Source: Gymnorhina tibicen
Lineage: Eukaryota; Chordata; Aves; Passeriformes; Artamidae
DNA length: 64,000 bases
Direction of reading: 5' to 3'
Assembly (NCBI GenBank): GCA_013399875.1
Contig: VXAZ01003271.1
Location: 211,129-275,128, forward strand
Shown: positions 12,381-27,000 of the stretch, piece after piece
Layout: each line of letters starts with the position of its first letter
How positions within the stretch are numbered: position 1 is the stretch's first letter
The notes under the pieces: generated by a model
The model's input: the letters and a program-made list of their open reading frames with translations, nothing else
What the model was told of the DNA's origin: nothing
The model's database searches: none
Translations under genes and position numbers: made by a program

Positions 12381-15300
12381 TCATAGCCTTTTAGCCTTGC
12401 TCTTGGTCCTGACTGCAGCACGTTGGTGACCTCTGATTGCCAGCATGTAACCAGTTTGGATTTTCTTTGTTATTATGTGAATTAAATCTATGGAATATAA
12501 ATTTTTGGAACAAAAAAAATGGAACAGAAATTTTTGGAGTCTGGTTCAAGAGCTTCTGCATACTACTTGGAAAACCAAACTGAAAATCAGATCAACCCTG
12601 ACAATGCAGAAACAACTACTTCAAGATGTCACTTCAGGGTTTTTTGCATAAGTTTTGCGAAAGAATTTTCAGAGAGACATAAAAAGAGAAAGATTATTAG
12701 TAATGCCCATATGTTTTAATTCTCATTTTCATCATAATGGTACCCCAAAACTGCATTTCTCTGTTATTTTTAGGTTATTTTAGTTAAATTATTTGGTAAG
12801 AGACATTATTACATAAATATAATTTATTGGAAATTTTTAATCTGCAAATTTTTTTCACAGTGTGTATATTCTGTTTTAGAAGATACTTGTTTTTCATTAA
12901 ATTGTAATAGAATTGTGCTGCAAGTTAAATTGTATTCAGATGCCATTTTACCAAGAGCTAGATTAACTGATAGAAATTTCACTTTATTCGTCTAATCCAT
13001 TTCATTAATGTTTTCACCAAAATAACAGGCATCGGACACTAAAGTTGCCAAGTGAATGAGCATGGAAAGTTCAAATTACACTGAGTAATATACTCCTAGG
13101 AAAACATCTGACACAGCTATAATTTTTAATTGTCCCTTATTGACTTGGGTTTAATTCCTGGGTAAAAAAATAAGAACATTCAGGCAGAAGGACAGTCATT
13201 GATGCAAAACATTGGCAACTTCAGGCATACATCTCCCATGACTTGGTTCCCTGTGTACCTCCTGATGCCCAGCACATCTATCATTGCATCTTTACAGCCT
13301 GAGTGGTAATGAGCAGCAGAGACACTCAGCAGCAGTATCTGATTAAGTGCATCAGTCAAGATGGGTCCAATTTTAGCTTCGTTCTGCTTCAGAGTGGTGT
13401 GATTTCACTGTTTGATATGCCATGTTTTTGACAGCAGGAATGTCAAAGTTAAACAAACCTTGCTGAGTTGTAAGCTTTCTTTCTCTGTGCTTGTTTTTGC
13501 TGGGACTTGGGGGTTGTCAGCATGGGCTTGTATGTGATTAAGCAGTTGTAATATTTTCCTGTGTGAACACTTCTTCACACTCAGAAAGCATTTGTGTGAC
13601 TTAGCTTGGCCTGTTTTAGGAATGCTTATAAAAAGAGCTGATTTGGTTATCTGTTCAGTTTTAAATTCACACACTCGCTTTCTTTTTTTACAACAGTTTC
13701 CCCATTATAACATGTGAGTCCTTGCTCTCACATTGTCATCATCCAGACTTAGTTTTGTCTGTTCATAAGCAGATCCCGTGTGTACAAAACTACCTTGTTT
13801 ATTTCAGGAGGGGTAGTTAGAACAGGGGAAGAGAATTGCTTACTGTGTTTGTTTCATAAACAATTAGTAAGTTCTCGCAGTAGATCAGCTATGAAAGTTG
13901 CTCACTTTCTTATGAGTGAAAGGGGAGAATATCGCTTGTAGAGTAACCATTTCAACACAGTTTATTGACCTTTTGAAAAACTCACCCCTTAACTGTATCT
14001 TTTTGTTAATACTTAAATTAAAGGCATGTCTTAGGACAAAGTGAAGGGTTTTGGAAGAATCATAATGTAGCAAGTTGTGAACTCTGTGGGATTTATTCGT
14101 CCAGCATCCCCAGCATCATTCACAACTCCTGTCTGGGGTTGTGGTATTTTGACTGGGAACAGTATAGAGTGGCAAAAATGACAGAGCTCTTGCGCAAAGA
14201 GAAGGCAGCTGAGAATAGAAAGTGAAGACACAAATCAGTGCTACTATATTTTGTGTGACAGTCTTCATTTCTATGGTGCATTCTGCTCTTCTGGGAATTT
14301 CCAGACATTTTCACCTTGCTTCTGCAAAGTCCTGTGTACATCCAAAGACGTTGAAAGCGGGCTATGTGTAGTTAGCACCTGGAGGTCCCCTTGTGTTGCA
14401 CTGTATGCTGCACTCTTCCTTGAGCAACACCAGCAGGAAACAAAAGCGGGGAAAAGCATCTTTGTGGAAATCTCAGATAATACCTTTAAGTGAGGTAAGT
14501 CATGTTTGCTCTTTAAGGGAGTTTGGAGTGGTGGAAGGCAAGCAGAAATTAACTGCTTAACAGTCAAGCATAATCAAGCTCATTTTGAATGGATGAGTTG
14601 CTCAAAGTGAAGAAGAACTTACATGGGGTTTTTTTATAAGTGAAACCATTGTTAGTTAAAGATTAGAAAGCTCTTTTCTTAAAAAGGATCGGCAAAGAAT
14701 ACTGTCACCTGATGAAAAATGAAATTGATTTGTTAGAGAGTATAGCTTTTCTTTCATGTAAAGAAACCGTGCAGCTTTAAGCTGTCCTGAAGAAGTTTGT
14801 ACAATACTGTTTTTTTCATATATATTTGAGTCTTACAGATAACTTAAAATGTTTCCTTGTAGCTGAAAGTTAAGGGTCTTTTATGTTGTTGTTAGTCAAG
14901 TAGGATTTGTAGGGTAGTTTTAGGGGACGTTTTTGTTTTCACTAAAAACAATTTGGAATTTGATCTTAAAAACCAACCATTTTACTGGAGTTTATCAGCC
15001 ATTTCTGTCTAGAAGCTGATGAAATGTTGTCATCTACACCCTTTCTTCCAGTTACGCAGTCAAATGTCTTGATATCACATATCCATGTTGGGACATAGTA
15101 TGTTACTTGTTGGGCTGAATCAGTTTTTCTAATAAAAGCTTCACATCTGCAGAATTATCTCCCACAACAGCTAGAAACTGCTGAGTATTGCTGCTTTAAT
15201 TTCATGCAGTTTCTTACCCGAGTCTCTGACCAACCTTCTTTTTGTTTAGTCTTACACTGTCCTGGGTACACTCTCAGCACTGCATTCCTTTTCTATTCCT

Positions 15301-17866
15301 AAGGACTCCAGAACTATACTTCCCTGTGTTATACCTCTTCCTCAAAAATCCATGGGAACCCTCAGGATAGGAGTACCCCCTTTCTCTCTTCTGTTTTTTG
15401 TGGAATGTGCTGTGCTCAGCAGTTACAGTGGAAGAGGGGCTTTTCTCAGGCAGCACTGTTCCTAGTCTCAGCCCATTCCTCACTTCTTGGATAGTCCTGA
15501 ACTGGTGGGCTCCCAGTCAAGACTTCCATGCCCAGGCAACAGGGTTCCTGGGATTTCTCAGTAAATCTGAAATCACTTTGTAACACTTTACTCGTTGAAG
15601 GTAAAAGCAAGGTAAGGTTACTTCACTTCAGAATTCAATGGTTAAAAGAGACGGTCAAAATTTGGATGGATGTAAAAGCAGAAGTAGAACTGTACTTTGT
15701 AGCTGCCTGTATTTTAGTGTGTCTCCAAGAGGTTATCCCTCTCTGCTTCATCTAACTGAAAACGCTGCCAGGAGACTTCACATAGTGGGGATCCACTCCT
15801 TAGATGTCACCTGTCCAGGTAACGTACCCTGCACAGGAGGTTGGTCCATCACCAGGGAGAGAGTTTGTCTGCAAAATCTGCTGGCTATCTGGCATTAACT
15901 TTCACCTCTTCTGAAATTTTCCTACATTACAGAGCCTCGTGCTTAACCAGGACTCCAGACTTTCCCCTGAGGGTTGTTCACCGCTGCAGTCTCCATGATT
16001 TTAAACATTTTTACTTCCAGTGCTATCAGCTGCCCAGACAATTAGCAATACTTTTTGCTAGCTGTAAACAGAAAACCTGACAGCTGGCCTGAGGTTTTAT
16101 TTGGCCATAAACAAAGCACTTAACCAGCAGTCTGAAGAGAGTTTTTTGTTCAAATAGCCGTGGGGTAGGTTTTTCTCAGCACAAAACCCTTAAAAATGTG
16201 GATAATGAGAACTGTGCTTCATAGAAATAAGAATGCTGAAAACTGCAAATGTACAAGGCAGGTTAATGAATACAGCTCATAAATAGCCCCTCATTAAGGA
16301 GACGATTGCTGTAACTGAACAAAGATTGAGGGAGACAGCTGGAGTGGTGCTGCAGCGTGGGTTAGTGGGGTTAGGGTGGAGCTTAGAGCAGTGATAGCTC
16401 ATTGCTGCTGTGTACAGCACACTTGTGCACGGGGGCTCAGTTCTAAATGTGGCCGGTGTTACTTGGTTTATTAATGTGGCGTATTTCAGTTGTACCACAT
16501 TATGTGTTATCAGGATCCAGTCATCTTTCAGGCTGACCTCAGAGGATCCATTTCTGAAAACCCAAACCTATAAACCAAGACACTTACCATTTTTTACACT
16601 GAGAGATATACACATCTAGTGGTGCCACATTTTGTTAGGTACACAAGCTGCTGTGATTATTCTGTCTGTGCTTGGGTCTAAAGGGCAACCAGCTCATTCA
16701 TGACAAAGGTGTAGCTGGTGTGAACACAAGATTTGGGACCCAGCTGTCACGTCATCCATTCTTCCAGGGCAGAGTGTCTGGGTAACTGTTCCTCAGCACT
16801 GGGTACTGCTGGACATGGAAGTAGTGCTGGGTAACTGTCCCCTGCCACAGCTGTGGAGGCGATTCTGGAAAGGCTGTAAGCACTTGGATCTGTCTTTCTG
16901 GCCTGCAGATGTGCCCCGTCTGGAATTAGGACATCCTCTTTCAGGAGTGAGATGCCAGGGGACTACTGCAATATATGTAACAGAAAAAAGTGTTCCTGAT
17001 CCTTTGTAGGGTTCGGGAAATCCCAGCACCATAGAAGCCTTTCTCAGGATTACAGGTTGGAAAAATGCCAGCAGTTGCTGTCAAACTGGCATCTCATTTG
17101 CTTTTCAGGCCTAGTGGTGTTTGTGTCTCTGGTATTTCCCTGGTAACATAGACAGCTGGCATTCAAAGCTAGGGTGAGTGGAGAGGAATTAGCCCCGCTG
17201 AGCACAGTGCAAGGTTGCTAGCAACCCTACAGAGCAAAGACTTCTTCCTGAAAAGCTTAAGATGCACGGATCCCAAAATTACCACAGAAGCAGTAAGTGT
17301 CTGGCCTGTCATCAGGCAGGATGACAGCAGGCGAGGATCCCGTGGCTGCCCTGCTGGTATTTAGATGACACCTGCTGGTAAAGTGTCTGCACTCATCGAG
17401 AATATTCTCTATGCACAGAACAAAGCATTCTTGGATGTGCCACAGCACTGGGCTTAGTGTGCCATCCTGCTGAGAAAACGAGCTGCCTGTGAAGAAAACA
17501 TATCCCTTATCTTACACTATCAACTGGTGTCATTAGAGAGGTTAGAGCCAAACCACAGGAGAAAAAGTCCTTGAAAATGGCATCCCCAATTCAATTTTTT
17601 TTAGCGTGGCTCTGTCTCACAATGTCATCCCTGGTGTTTGAGTGGGGTAACTTTTTGATGCGTGTTTAATCCATCTCAGGAGATTCAGAACTTCACTGGA
17701 CAGGGCCCTCAGCAGTCTGGTGTCCCTCTGGAGCTGGCCCTGCAGTGGGTCAGGTGGGTGGCAGCCAGAAGAGTCACTCCCAGCTAATATCATCATGTAA
17801 ATGTTACAGCCATGCAGTTCAAGCTTGAAAATATGTTCAAGACAGCATTGCTTTTTACTCTTCCAG

Positions 17867-18063
17867 ATACCCACAGCTTTTTCAATCAGCAGCAGCATCG
17901 GAGGGAGAGATGGGAACAAAATCATGCAGCTGTCAGGAGGGTTTCTCGGCGCTCTGTCAGCAAGGAGCGATGGGTGGAGACACTTGTGGTTGCAGACAGT
18001 AAAATGGTTGAATATCATGGAAGTGACCATGTGGAGTCATATATCCTCACTATAATGAATATG
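17867..18063 (+). CDS. ADAMTS12: ADAMTS12 exon: end of propeptide and start of metalloprotease domain
   Basis: The exon follows the acceptor ttttactcttccag and ends before the donor gtatgta. It is 197 nt: two bases completing a split codon, then 65 codons. The first 29 codons are the poorly conserved, charged end of the propeptide, rich in Gln, Arg and Glu. They end in VSRR (last Arg at 17950-17952), a basic site where a furin-like convertase would release the mature enzyme. After it comes [17 protein letters not shown], the typical start of the ADAMTS catalytic domain, and [10 protein letters not shown] at the end. An open frame continues upstream of the acceptor but is intron. The preceding propeptide exon was not found in the window. 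Confidence 0.95.
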
Positions 18064-21000
18064 GTATGTACTATGTTTTGGGGTTTTTAGATAGACAAAC
18101 GAAGCAAATCTGAATTTGATTATGCTGCTGATCTTCTAACAGGTCTGCAACAACGTTCACAGAGGAAAATGTACTATCATTCATCTATATTAATTAAAAC
18201 TCTGTATTTTAAAGTATTTTTACCTTGTATTTTGTATAGGCACAATTTTTCTCTGGATTTATGTGAGACAAGTCTCATAGCTGTAAATACTAGCACTAGC
18301 TTTCTTTCCACTGAAATTCTCTGTCTCCCTTGGAACCTGTTGCTCAGTGGTGGTTTCAGATTGTTCTACAGATTCAGAAATTCTACAACTTTGAAGCATA
18401 TGAATTCTTTCACGTATTTGTGGGTGAGAAAGGCACACAGGAGCGTGCTTAAAATTGTAGTAATTTTGCAAAAGCTAAAATACCACCTTGTTACTCTTTT
18501 TGTCACAAATCCAAACAGCAATATATGATCTATTATGAAGCAAGTTAACTGTCCCAGTTGAAGCCAATACAGCCGTTTTTCCAGATGAGTATTCTTCCTG
18601 GAGTACAAAGTTCACATTGGAACAAAGAAAAGTTGACCTTCAAGTGCTTTCCTGTGTGGCAGGTCTCAAAATACAAGTTGCTCTGGGAAAAGCCATAGCA
18701 TCTGCCTACAGATATTATTAATGCCTGTATCAATATTAGGTGTATCATGGCAGATACTGGGCTTGAGAGTCTGTTGAGTTCTGTGTGGTTATCATGGACA
18801 CGTGCAATATATGTGGAGTTAATCAGAGTGTAATTCTAGCCATGGTGACTGATCTGTCCCGTGTGTTTATATGGTATGTTCCCAGCTGTGCCCCGAGCAG
18901 TCCGACTTGCTGCTGAGGCAATGAGCCTGAGTAAACAGGTACAAAGATTGTTTGAGCACGTGAGGTTTTGTCCATACAGGGAAAAATGCTTGGAATAAAA
19001 GCCGGTCATTATCAGTTTCAGGAACAAACAAGACTCAACATTTTCTCTGCAGTCTGACCTTAGATATTAGGGTTACTTAAAATGTTTCAGTTTTCAGTAG
19101 AGTACCTTGAAAAATATCCATACCCAAATCAGACCTCTGTAAACACAATTTCCACTTCATTTTGGTATTTTCTCCTTTAGTGGTCTTCTCCATAACAGTT
19201 CTGACCCAAAGGCAATCCATTTTGTTCATTCGTATTTCCTGTGATAGATGGCATAGGTCAGATACAGAGATAGGTTGTGAATATCTTCTGCTCTGATTCC
19301 TTTTCCTCCTGCCTAATTCAGCATTGTGATGATGTTTATGACAATTGGCTGCAGAGTTCAGTTCTTGTTCTTTTTTATGTGGAGTCTTTTTTGAATGGAG
19401 TCATTATCTTTGCTTGTGTTCTTATCATCCTCTCCTGTACTCTGAAAACACAGGAGTAGCCATCATTCAACTAATTTCTCTTTGCCTAGAACTTACTAAA
19501 TTTTGCTTTTTTGTGACAGAATCCTTTTCATTTCAAATAGAATGATTTGATATGCTGGTTTATTTGCACCCTGAGTGGACCTCTCCATTAGTGTTGTATG
19601 ACTGTAGATGTTGGGTTCCACTTTTGCTAGTGCTTTTAATGAACTCTGAAATTTTTGAAAGGGAAATGGACATAATATAATCTTGTCTGGGCTTTTGCTC
19701 TTTAGCTTAGTAACTTTTGCCAAATGCTGTGTCATCATTCATTTGACAGAGCTAGCTTTTGCAGTAGTTGTAATATTTATTGCATTTCAATAAACTTTCA
19801 ATGATTTGAGAATTTAAAAAGCAACACAATCCCCAGATCAACACTGTGTTAGAAGTAAACGTATTTTCTCTCCGAAGTTGTGTTCTGGTGTAGAGGAATC
19901 AGTTAATCTCTTGTCTCCTGGCTCTGGTACAGGTTACAGGGTTGTTCCACGATCCAAGCATTGGCAATGCAATTCACATTGTGCTGGTCCGGCTCATCCT
20001 CTTTGAGGAGGTGGAGGTAAGGTTTTTATTCACCACAAAGTATCACTTACAAAACTTCTGGGTTCAATGCATTGGGCTGTAATCCTATTTGTAAAAAATA
20101 ATGTTTTAAACTTACTCTGTTATTAATCTTCAGCATGGTTGGTTTCAGAATAAATGCTGCCCTCGATAGCAAAGTATTTTAGCTGATGACTTCAGGTATT
20201 TCTGCATAAAATTGTGTAGGAAAATTTAATTAAAACAAGCAGGTTAAGAATGGGGAAGTGGAATCTCCCCAGTGTCAGAAGAACATGGGATGCCAAGGAA
20301 AAATAGGTGAGAAACAGAAATTACATATCAACAATCAGAATCTAATTACCAAGCATGACGTGGAATGTATTATGAGCTGTAGTGCTATGGTATTTGCAGG
20401 TCTCTGGGGAAGTAAATCTCTTAATGTGTGGTTCAAACACGTTTTTCTTCTTAAATCTCTTTTGAAACAAAGAAAAATTAGGACAAAGTACATGTTAATT
20501 GCTGTAAACTAGGTCTATCTGGATGTCTCTGTTTTACAAATATGTTACTATGTGCTTAAATACATGTTGATTGTCATAGTGTCACGGTTATTTTTGAAGT
20601 GCTGTGCATGATGTAGCTAGCTCTGACCACAGGAATACCTTAAAGAGATTTTCTCAGTGGCTTAAGATTTATAACCACAAGCCATATGGTTCCAGTGCTA
20701 CTGAAGGCAGTAAACCAAACCTCAAGGCTATGTCTTCAGAAATATTTATTGGGATAGAGTCTGTCCTTATAGCGCTCAGTGTAAGTCTAAGTGGGACAAA
20801 AACTCGAGTTTGCATCTAAACAGGACAATTAGGACCTGAGATCCATTATGATCTCCAATTAACTGTATTTGCTAAATTTCTGTGGCTGTTGGATAAAAAA
20901 GGTGGATTCCTGTTCAACTGAGGAATGGCAATGTTGGAAGTAACAGTTCTATACATCTTTCAAAATTTGTTTTTAAGCTCCCCAGAAATTACTGTCTGGT

Positions 21001-24000
21001 AACAGTTAACCCTGTACTTAGATGGTTGTTAATAACAGAGCAAACTGAGGCAAGATAAAGTAAGTGTCCAAGACCAGAAATTAGAAAATTCAATTTTGGA
21101 TTCATGTATTTTGCATTTTTATTTCAGAGTTTTCAGTAATTTGCATGTAAACTGTATAATAAGAAGTTGAAGAAGAAACATTTGTGACCACATTGTTTCT
21201 CTTTGGAATTGAAAAATATTGTGAAATAAATACTCTGTTAGAAGCATAAATGTTCTCTGAATATGACAGTGTTCACATAACATTGAGTGACAAATTTGAT
21301 CATGAAGTCCCACAATAAGTAATCTTCACCTTCTCTTCAGAGGAAAATTTGATTTCAAGAGAATATAAAATGTTTGGAAGTTTCAGTTCAGTGTTGGATC
21401 TTATGAAGCTCATTTATCAAAGTGTATGTAGAGTTCTGCGTTCTGTAATTTTTCCTTTAGCTGCACCAATTACAGAAATGTCAGCATTTTAACTTAATAT
21501 TCAATGGTAGATAAATAGGAGTCATTGCTCCTAATGATGTCTCTAACTTTAGGCAAAAGCATAATCGATTACATTTAGATTACCCATCTTCACAGCTGAC
21601 TTCACTGAAGCGCTCTTGCAATGCAGTGTGGTCTTTACAGTAATATATTCCTTCATTTCCCATTAGCAAGGCTTGAAGATAGTGCACCATGCTGATAAGA
21701 CATTAGCCAGCTTCTGCAAGTGGCAGAAGAGTGTCAATCCCAAGAGTGATGTCAACCCCACACACCATGATGTGGCTGTCCTTCTTACCAGGTATGACAG
21801 CAGTGACTGACTGTTGTTCAGCTGCATTTCTTTGGTGGTGATACTTATTTTATGGGCTCATGCCGTCATTTAGTTCATCCTGCACAGAGATCAGTAACAT
21901 GGTCAAAATACTTATAACGCCGTGTGTGTGTATGGGTTAGAGATGCAGCTGAGTCACGAAATTCAGACCCGAGAGGCGAGCAATTTCTACAGCTCAGGTC
22001 ATTTTCCCTACTTGATCATATCTCATGTTGTGCTCAGTGACTGCTCTATTCTTCTTTGAGACAATATACCAAAACAAAGCAGCATGTAGATGAAAAACTC
22101 TTGAAGTAATGTGCAGGTGCAGCTCAGAAAGGAAGAGTATTCTGCAAACATGGTGCCATTCATTTTTTAGCTTTAAAGCATGTGATTTTTAAATATCTCT
22201 ATTTAAGGAGCCACAATTGTTTTTTTTATGTCCGAGCAAGAGAGGAACAGAAAACTTAGAAGTGAGGTTGTCTGAGGTTATCCAGGAGTTTATGTCATGG
22301 CATGAAATGGAACTTCTGCAGGTCTGTAAAAATTGATTCAGTCTGCACACAGGTGGCAGAAAAGATTGGGTCTGCCGTCTGAAAAAAACAGTCCTCAGCC
22401 AAAGCCTGTCAGGGAAAAAAACCCAACCTAAAATACCCCTCAAGTGGCTCAGTAAAAAAAAGTCACAGAATCATTTAGGTTGGAAAAGACCTCCAAGATT
22501 ATCAAGTCCACCCTTTGACCAATCCCCACCTTCTCAACCTTTTCTTGGTCAAAAATCTTAAAATAAGGATGTGAAATAAAGTCTCACAATGATGTGAGAT
22601 TTACCTTTCCAAATAAAAAGCACTCAGACAGTTCACTTGAAGGAGGCTGAGGCATAGTGACTTTAGTAAACCATGCTTCAAAATGCTGTCAGACATGGAG
22701 GTTATAAAACTTTGACTTTGGGGAGCTGGCACTACAACCACAAAAATATTGGCTACAAATTATAGCAGTGTAATGATAGTAGTAGAACAAGTGCATGTTG
22801 TTCCATACATGTTTGTAAAAGTGTTATCACTGTGCTTTACTTAAAATGCAAATTAGCACAGTATAAGATGGAAGCTTGCCACCCAGTGTCACTGACACTC
22901 CACAGTTTTTGGTTTTAAGCTCTTTAAATGTCACATCTCTTTTGTGATTCTAGAAAGGACATTTGTGCCGGCATGAACCGTCCCTGTGAAACCTTAGGCT
23001 TGTCTCATCTGTCAGGCATGTGCCAGCCTCACAGAAGCTGCAACATCAATGAGGACTCTGGCCTTCCCTTGGCTTTCACTATTGCTCATGAACTGGGACA
23101 CAGGTACAGTTGACGGGGAAGGGGGAACCTGTCTGAGTCGAATTTATTATTTGCATGTTAACACTCTAATTGCGAGGCAGAAACAAAACGAGAAGTGAGT
23201 TAATGTCTCTATTATTGAAGTCAAAACTGTTCGTATTTCAAAGCAAAGGAATAAGTAACAAATTTTTAAGCCTTTGACCTGTGTTTCACATACACAGCTA
23301 TTCAGTCTGGGCTAGGACAGTGCATCAGGGTGCAATAATTAGGCCACAAAGAAGCGTGACTCAGTCGTGCTAATTTTTCCAAACATGTGCTAGATTTCTA
23401 TGCAATTACTTGCAATGATCTCCAGATCAATCCAAGACATTTACAGAAAACAAACCTGTTTCATTATGTCAAGGCATTTCAGTATTGCAGATTAGCTAGA
23501 AAACATTTTTAACTCATATAGTCAAACTTCATATTTTAATCATAAAATATATTATATTTATTATTTATTCTCCTTTCTGATGAACCAGTAAAGTCACTCT
23601 AGGCCATTTCTTAGTAAGTGATATCTTCTGTATAATAATGCTATTTTGGGTACAGTTAGGTCAAGATAACTAAAGTTCCTGGATATTTAGTTTCAGACAT
23701 GGTTAATTTTTTTTTGTGATTGGGTATTTTTGCTTGAACTAAATTTCTCAGAATTTTAAAATTTTGGGGGTGTTTCTGTTGGTTAGATGGTTTATTAACT
23801 TCCCTGAAAAAAATTTGATTTTTGAATCTGTTTTGACACAGCTGTTTTCCTCAGGGCAGAGTGTTATCTCATGGAGGCGGTGGTTTGACTGTAATGCCTG
23901 CACTTTTCAACTGGACTGTGTTGCTTGGCTAAGTCACATGTTCCTTGTTGTAGCTACAATCACATTAATTTCATTGTGAGCCCAGCCACCAATCAGGATG

Positions 24001-27000
24001 GAATCTCTATTTCCCAATAGGATATAATGATGATGCTGATGGTAATAACCCTGTCACCCTTTCATTGGCTGCTGTTTATTCAACCTCTCCATTGCCAGAA
24101 AGGAAATAGAATAAATAAATAACACTGAAGTCACTATGATTTGATCTGGGTTTAGTGGGTTTAGTTACTTGGTCCCCATAGCCTGTTGCTGACAGGGAGC
24201 TGTTTTCATTCACACTAATGATGTGAAGAGACTTCTTCCCCCTGGATTGATCGATGTGTGACATTCTCCTGGTCTAACCTGGCTGGCTGGTAACTCTGTG
24301 TCCTTTGGATGCTGTGAGACTCAGTACTGCTGTACTTGCCCTTGCAGGAGGGGTGCGGGGCCTTTCCTGTAAGGGCTGTCTCCATGAGGAGCACTGAATA
24401 CCGTACGGTTTGTTGTCACCCTGTTAGCCTCAAGACAGGTTAGCGTACACGCATTGGGAAGTTCAGGTATAGACAAGTTTGTAAGAACAGATGAACAAAG
24501 AATGAAAAGACAGACATGCACCCATGCCTTAGATGAATGCCGAAACCGCACTGTCCCTCTAGATGTTTGCAGCCTTAAGATTCAACAGAACCTGTTTATG
24601 GAAAAAAGCCTGTCGGAAAGAGGAGATCCTTGCTTTTATGCCTCTGACTCATTAGTGGAGTTGATTCTGACTGAAATTAGCTCTGCTTTTGGAACTTTTG
24701 AGTCACAATACGGTTACATTTTTGATAAACATAGTCTTAAGTGTTTTGAACACTTTATCTGATTTGTGACTGAATCATGACCTGAGTAAGCTCTCATTGC
24801 TCTTAGGACTTACACACCTCCAAATGTTAACAGTATACGTGTCTGTTAACAGACAGCATCTTCCTATATCGATGTCTTTGTATGTTGCTATTTCAGATAA
24901 TCCTCACACTGAGGTGATGAAGAGGCATGTATGTTTACTCAGTTGAGTCCCATCCTAACTTTTGTGTTTATGACTTCTGCAAGCTGTTGAATAAAGAAGT
25001 TTCTCATCAAGTCAGAGTAGCTGGAGAGAACCTGCTATGGAGATCTGTTTCTAAGGCACAGATTGAGAAAATTAAATAGAATGAAGGAGTAGAGGGTGGA
25101 GGCAAATTCACTGAACATTCAATAATTTTGTAAACAATATCTCTGTTGCAGTCTACCAAAATAGTTTTAAAATAAAACAAGCAGTAGAGACATGATTATG
25201 AGAGAGTCTAAAGACAGAATGTAATGAAGCCTGATCTTAGTTAAAGTGGTGCAAGCCTGCAATAATGGGTCCGAGAGTTAGGCAGCAGTCTCAGCTGTAA
25301 CAGCTGTAACATAACTGTGAGGTTTAAACTGTGACTTCTGGCCCGGCTGTGCACTAGTGCTTGGACTCCCTTAAAAGTATAGTCTGTGACAGTCTGTTCT
25401 TTATTTTGTGCAGGGCAGTATTGCTGTGCGTGACAGACATGTTTGAAAGCCTGTGGGAGTGCAGATTTTTCATAGGTTTGGGCTCGTATGTTCTATATGT
25501 GCATTTCCTTTTAGCGAACAGGTAACTACAGCTCTGCAAGGGAGGAAGCAACGTAAGCGTCTTTTTAAGCACAGAGCGGAACTGCAGGTGGGTGTTGTGG
25601 TACAGCCAATTAGCTGGAATTATCAGATGTTTTTTATCTCCAGTTTTGGAATCCAGCACGATGGAAAGGAGAACGACTGTGAGCCTGTTGGAAAGCGCCC
25701 ATATATTATGTCCCGACAGTTGCAGTATGATCCTACTCCACTCACCTGGTCACAGTGCAGCAAGGAGTACATCACACGATTCCTAGAGTGAGTGATCAGG
25801 TTGTAGCATTTGCCTAAATTGAGCACAACTGTGCTGGAGTTTAAAGTAAATTTTGTATTATTGTACTGGTAATTGTAGGGGGTTTTAGTGTGCTTGAGTT
25901 AATTTTCATGGGGTACATGCCACTGTCCTGTTGCTTACTTATTTGGGAAAAGCTCTGTTATAGTCTTGTTGTCTGGAAGTGAACTCAAGTCTTGCCATAT
26001 TGGCTCAGGTTTGGTGTAATCTGCAGCTTTTTGTAGTTACCACGAAGAAAGAAGCCTTTCCATCAGGGACACTGGCAGAACTTTATAGACTTTGCCTTTG
26101 GCCACAGTGTCATGTGCCTGGCTTCAGTGACTTGTTCAAATCTGTTACGTTCTTTTTAAGAGCAGCAATGTGGTATAACTTTAACCAGAGTCTATGGGGT
26201 TCTCTGAAGCCACCCTGCAAACCATAATGAGTTCATGATATTTCCCTTTTGGCAAGCTGTGTTTTGCCATTTTAAACCCTCTCTTGCTAGACAGAGTAAC
26301 TACTTTGTTTGCAGCATGTCAGCATAACTTAGCTGGAATCTGGAGGTATTATTTCCATGGGCTGTAATCAAAATTACCCCTAAGAATTAGGTACTAAAAG
26401 TCTGTACAGAAGCGTCAAAAAACTGTGGTGGTAGGGGTTTTTTTAATACGGAATTTTTGTATTTTAGTCGTGGGTGGGGATTCTGTCTGGATGATATCCC
26501 CCAAAAAGAAGTTCTGAAGTCTCCAATCATTGCTCCTGGAGTGATTTATGATGTGCACCACCAGTGCCAGCTTCAGTATGGTTCCAATGCTACATTCTGT
26601 GAAGATGTGGATGTAAGTGCTGAATGTTCTTCTTCATTCTCCTAGTAAGAATTCAAACTTCTTGAGCAGCACGGAAGTGTATTCAGTACACCTCATTTGC
26701 TAACTACAAATGCAGCATGTTTAGAGTCTCATTGTCTAGATGTGCAGTGCAGGCATTGTCTAACACTCTTAATTCTGCATGTTCTGGAAGTGAGTCACTG
26801 CACTGTTTGCCTTGTATTTCACAAGATCTTTGCTGGATCTTAACTGTATCTATGGTTAAGTGCCTGTCCTTCAGCAGTGGAGTCATTTTGGTTTTAAACT
26901 TGTAATACTGATTCTTAGGTAAATTACTAATGCAACTTAAATCCCGTTTTAAAATGTTCTTCAACCTTGTGGCTTTCAATTGATCAGATCATTCTGGGAA

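Larger units (their letters stand above)
1..17866 (+). other. Probable upstream ADAMTS12 intron, no coding exon recognised
   Basis: No stretch here could be matched to the ADAMTS12 signal peptide or propeptide, and the many short open frames have no recognisable domain. The phase of the first exon at 17867 requires an upstream exon, so this is probably the 3' part of the long intron after the propeptide exon. It contains paired poly-A tracts near 3209-3314, an LTR-like repeat near 10080-10565, a short CR1 tail at 10789-10808 and a CR1 copy at 11894-12380. The rest is unique-looking, AT-rich sequence. A small or divergent exon could have been missed. Confidence 0.6.

Noticed and set aside
1..17866. 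Search for the ADAMTS12 propeptide and signal-peptide exons
   Set aside because: No segment with the expected propeptide features was recognised, so none is reported; a diverged exon cannot be excluded by eye.
24454..24762. A 102-codon plus-strand open frame
   Set aside because: It lies in the intron between the two halves of the zinc motif and has no recognisable domain.
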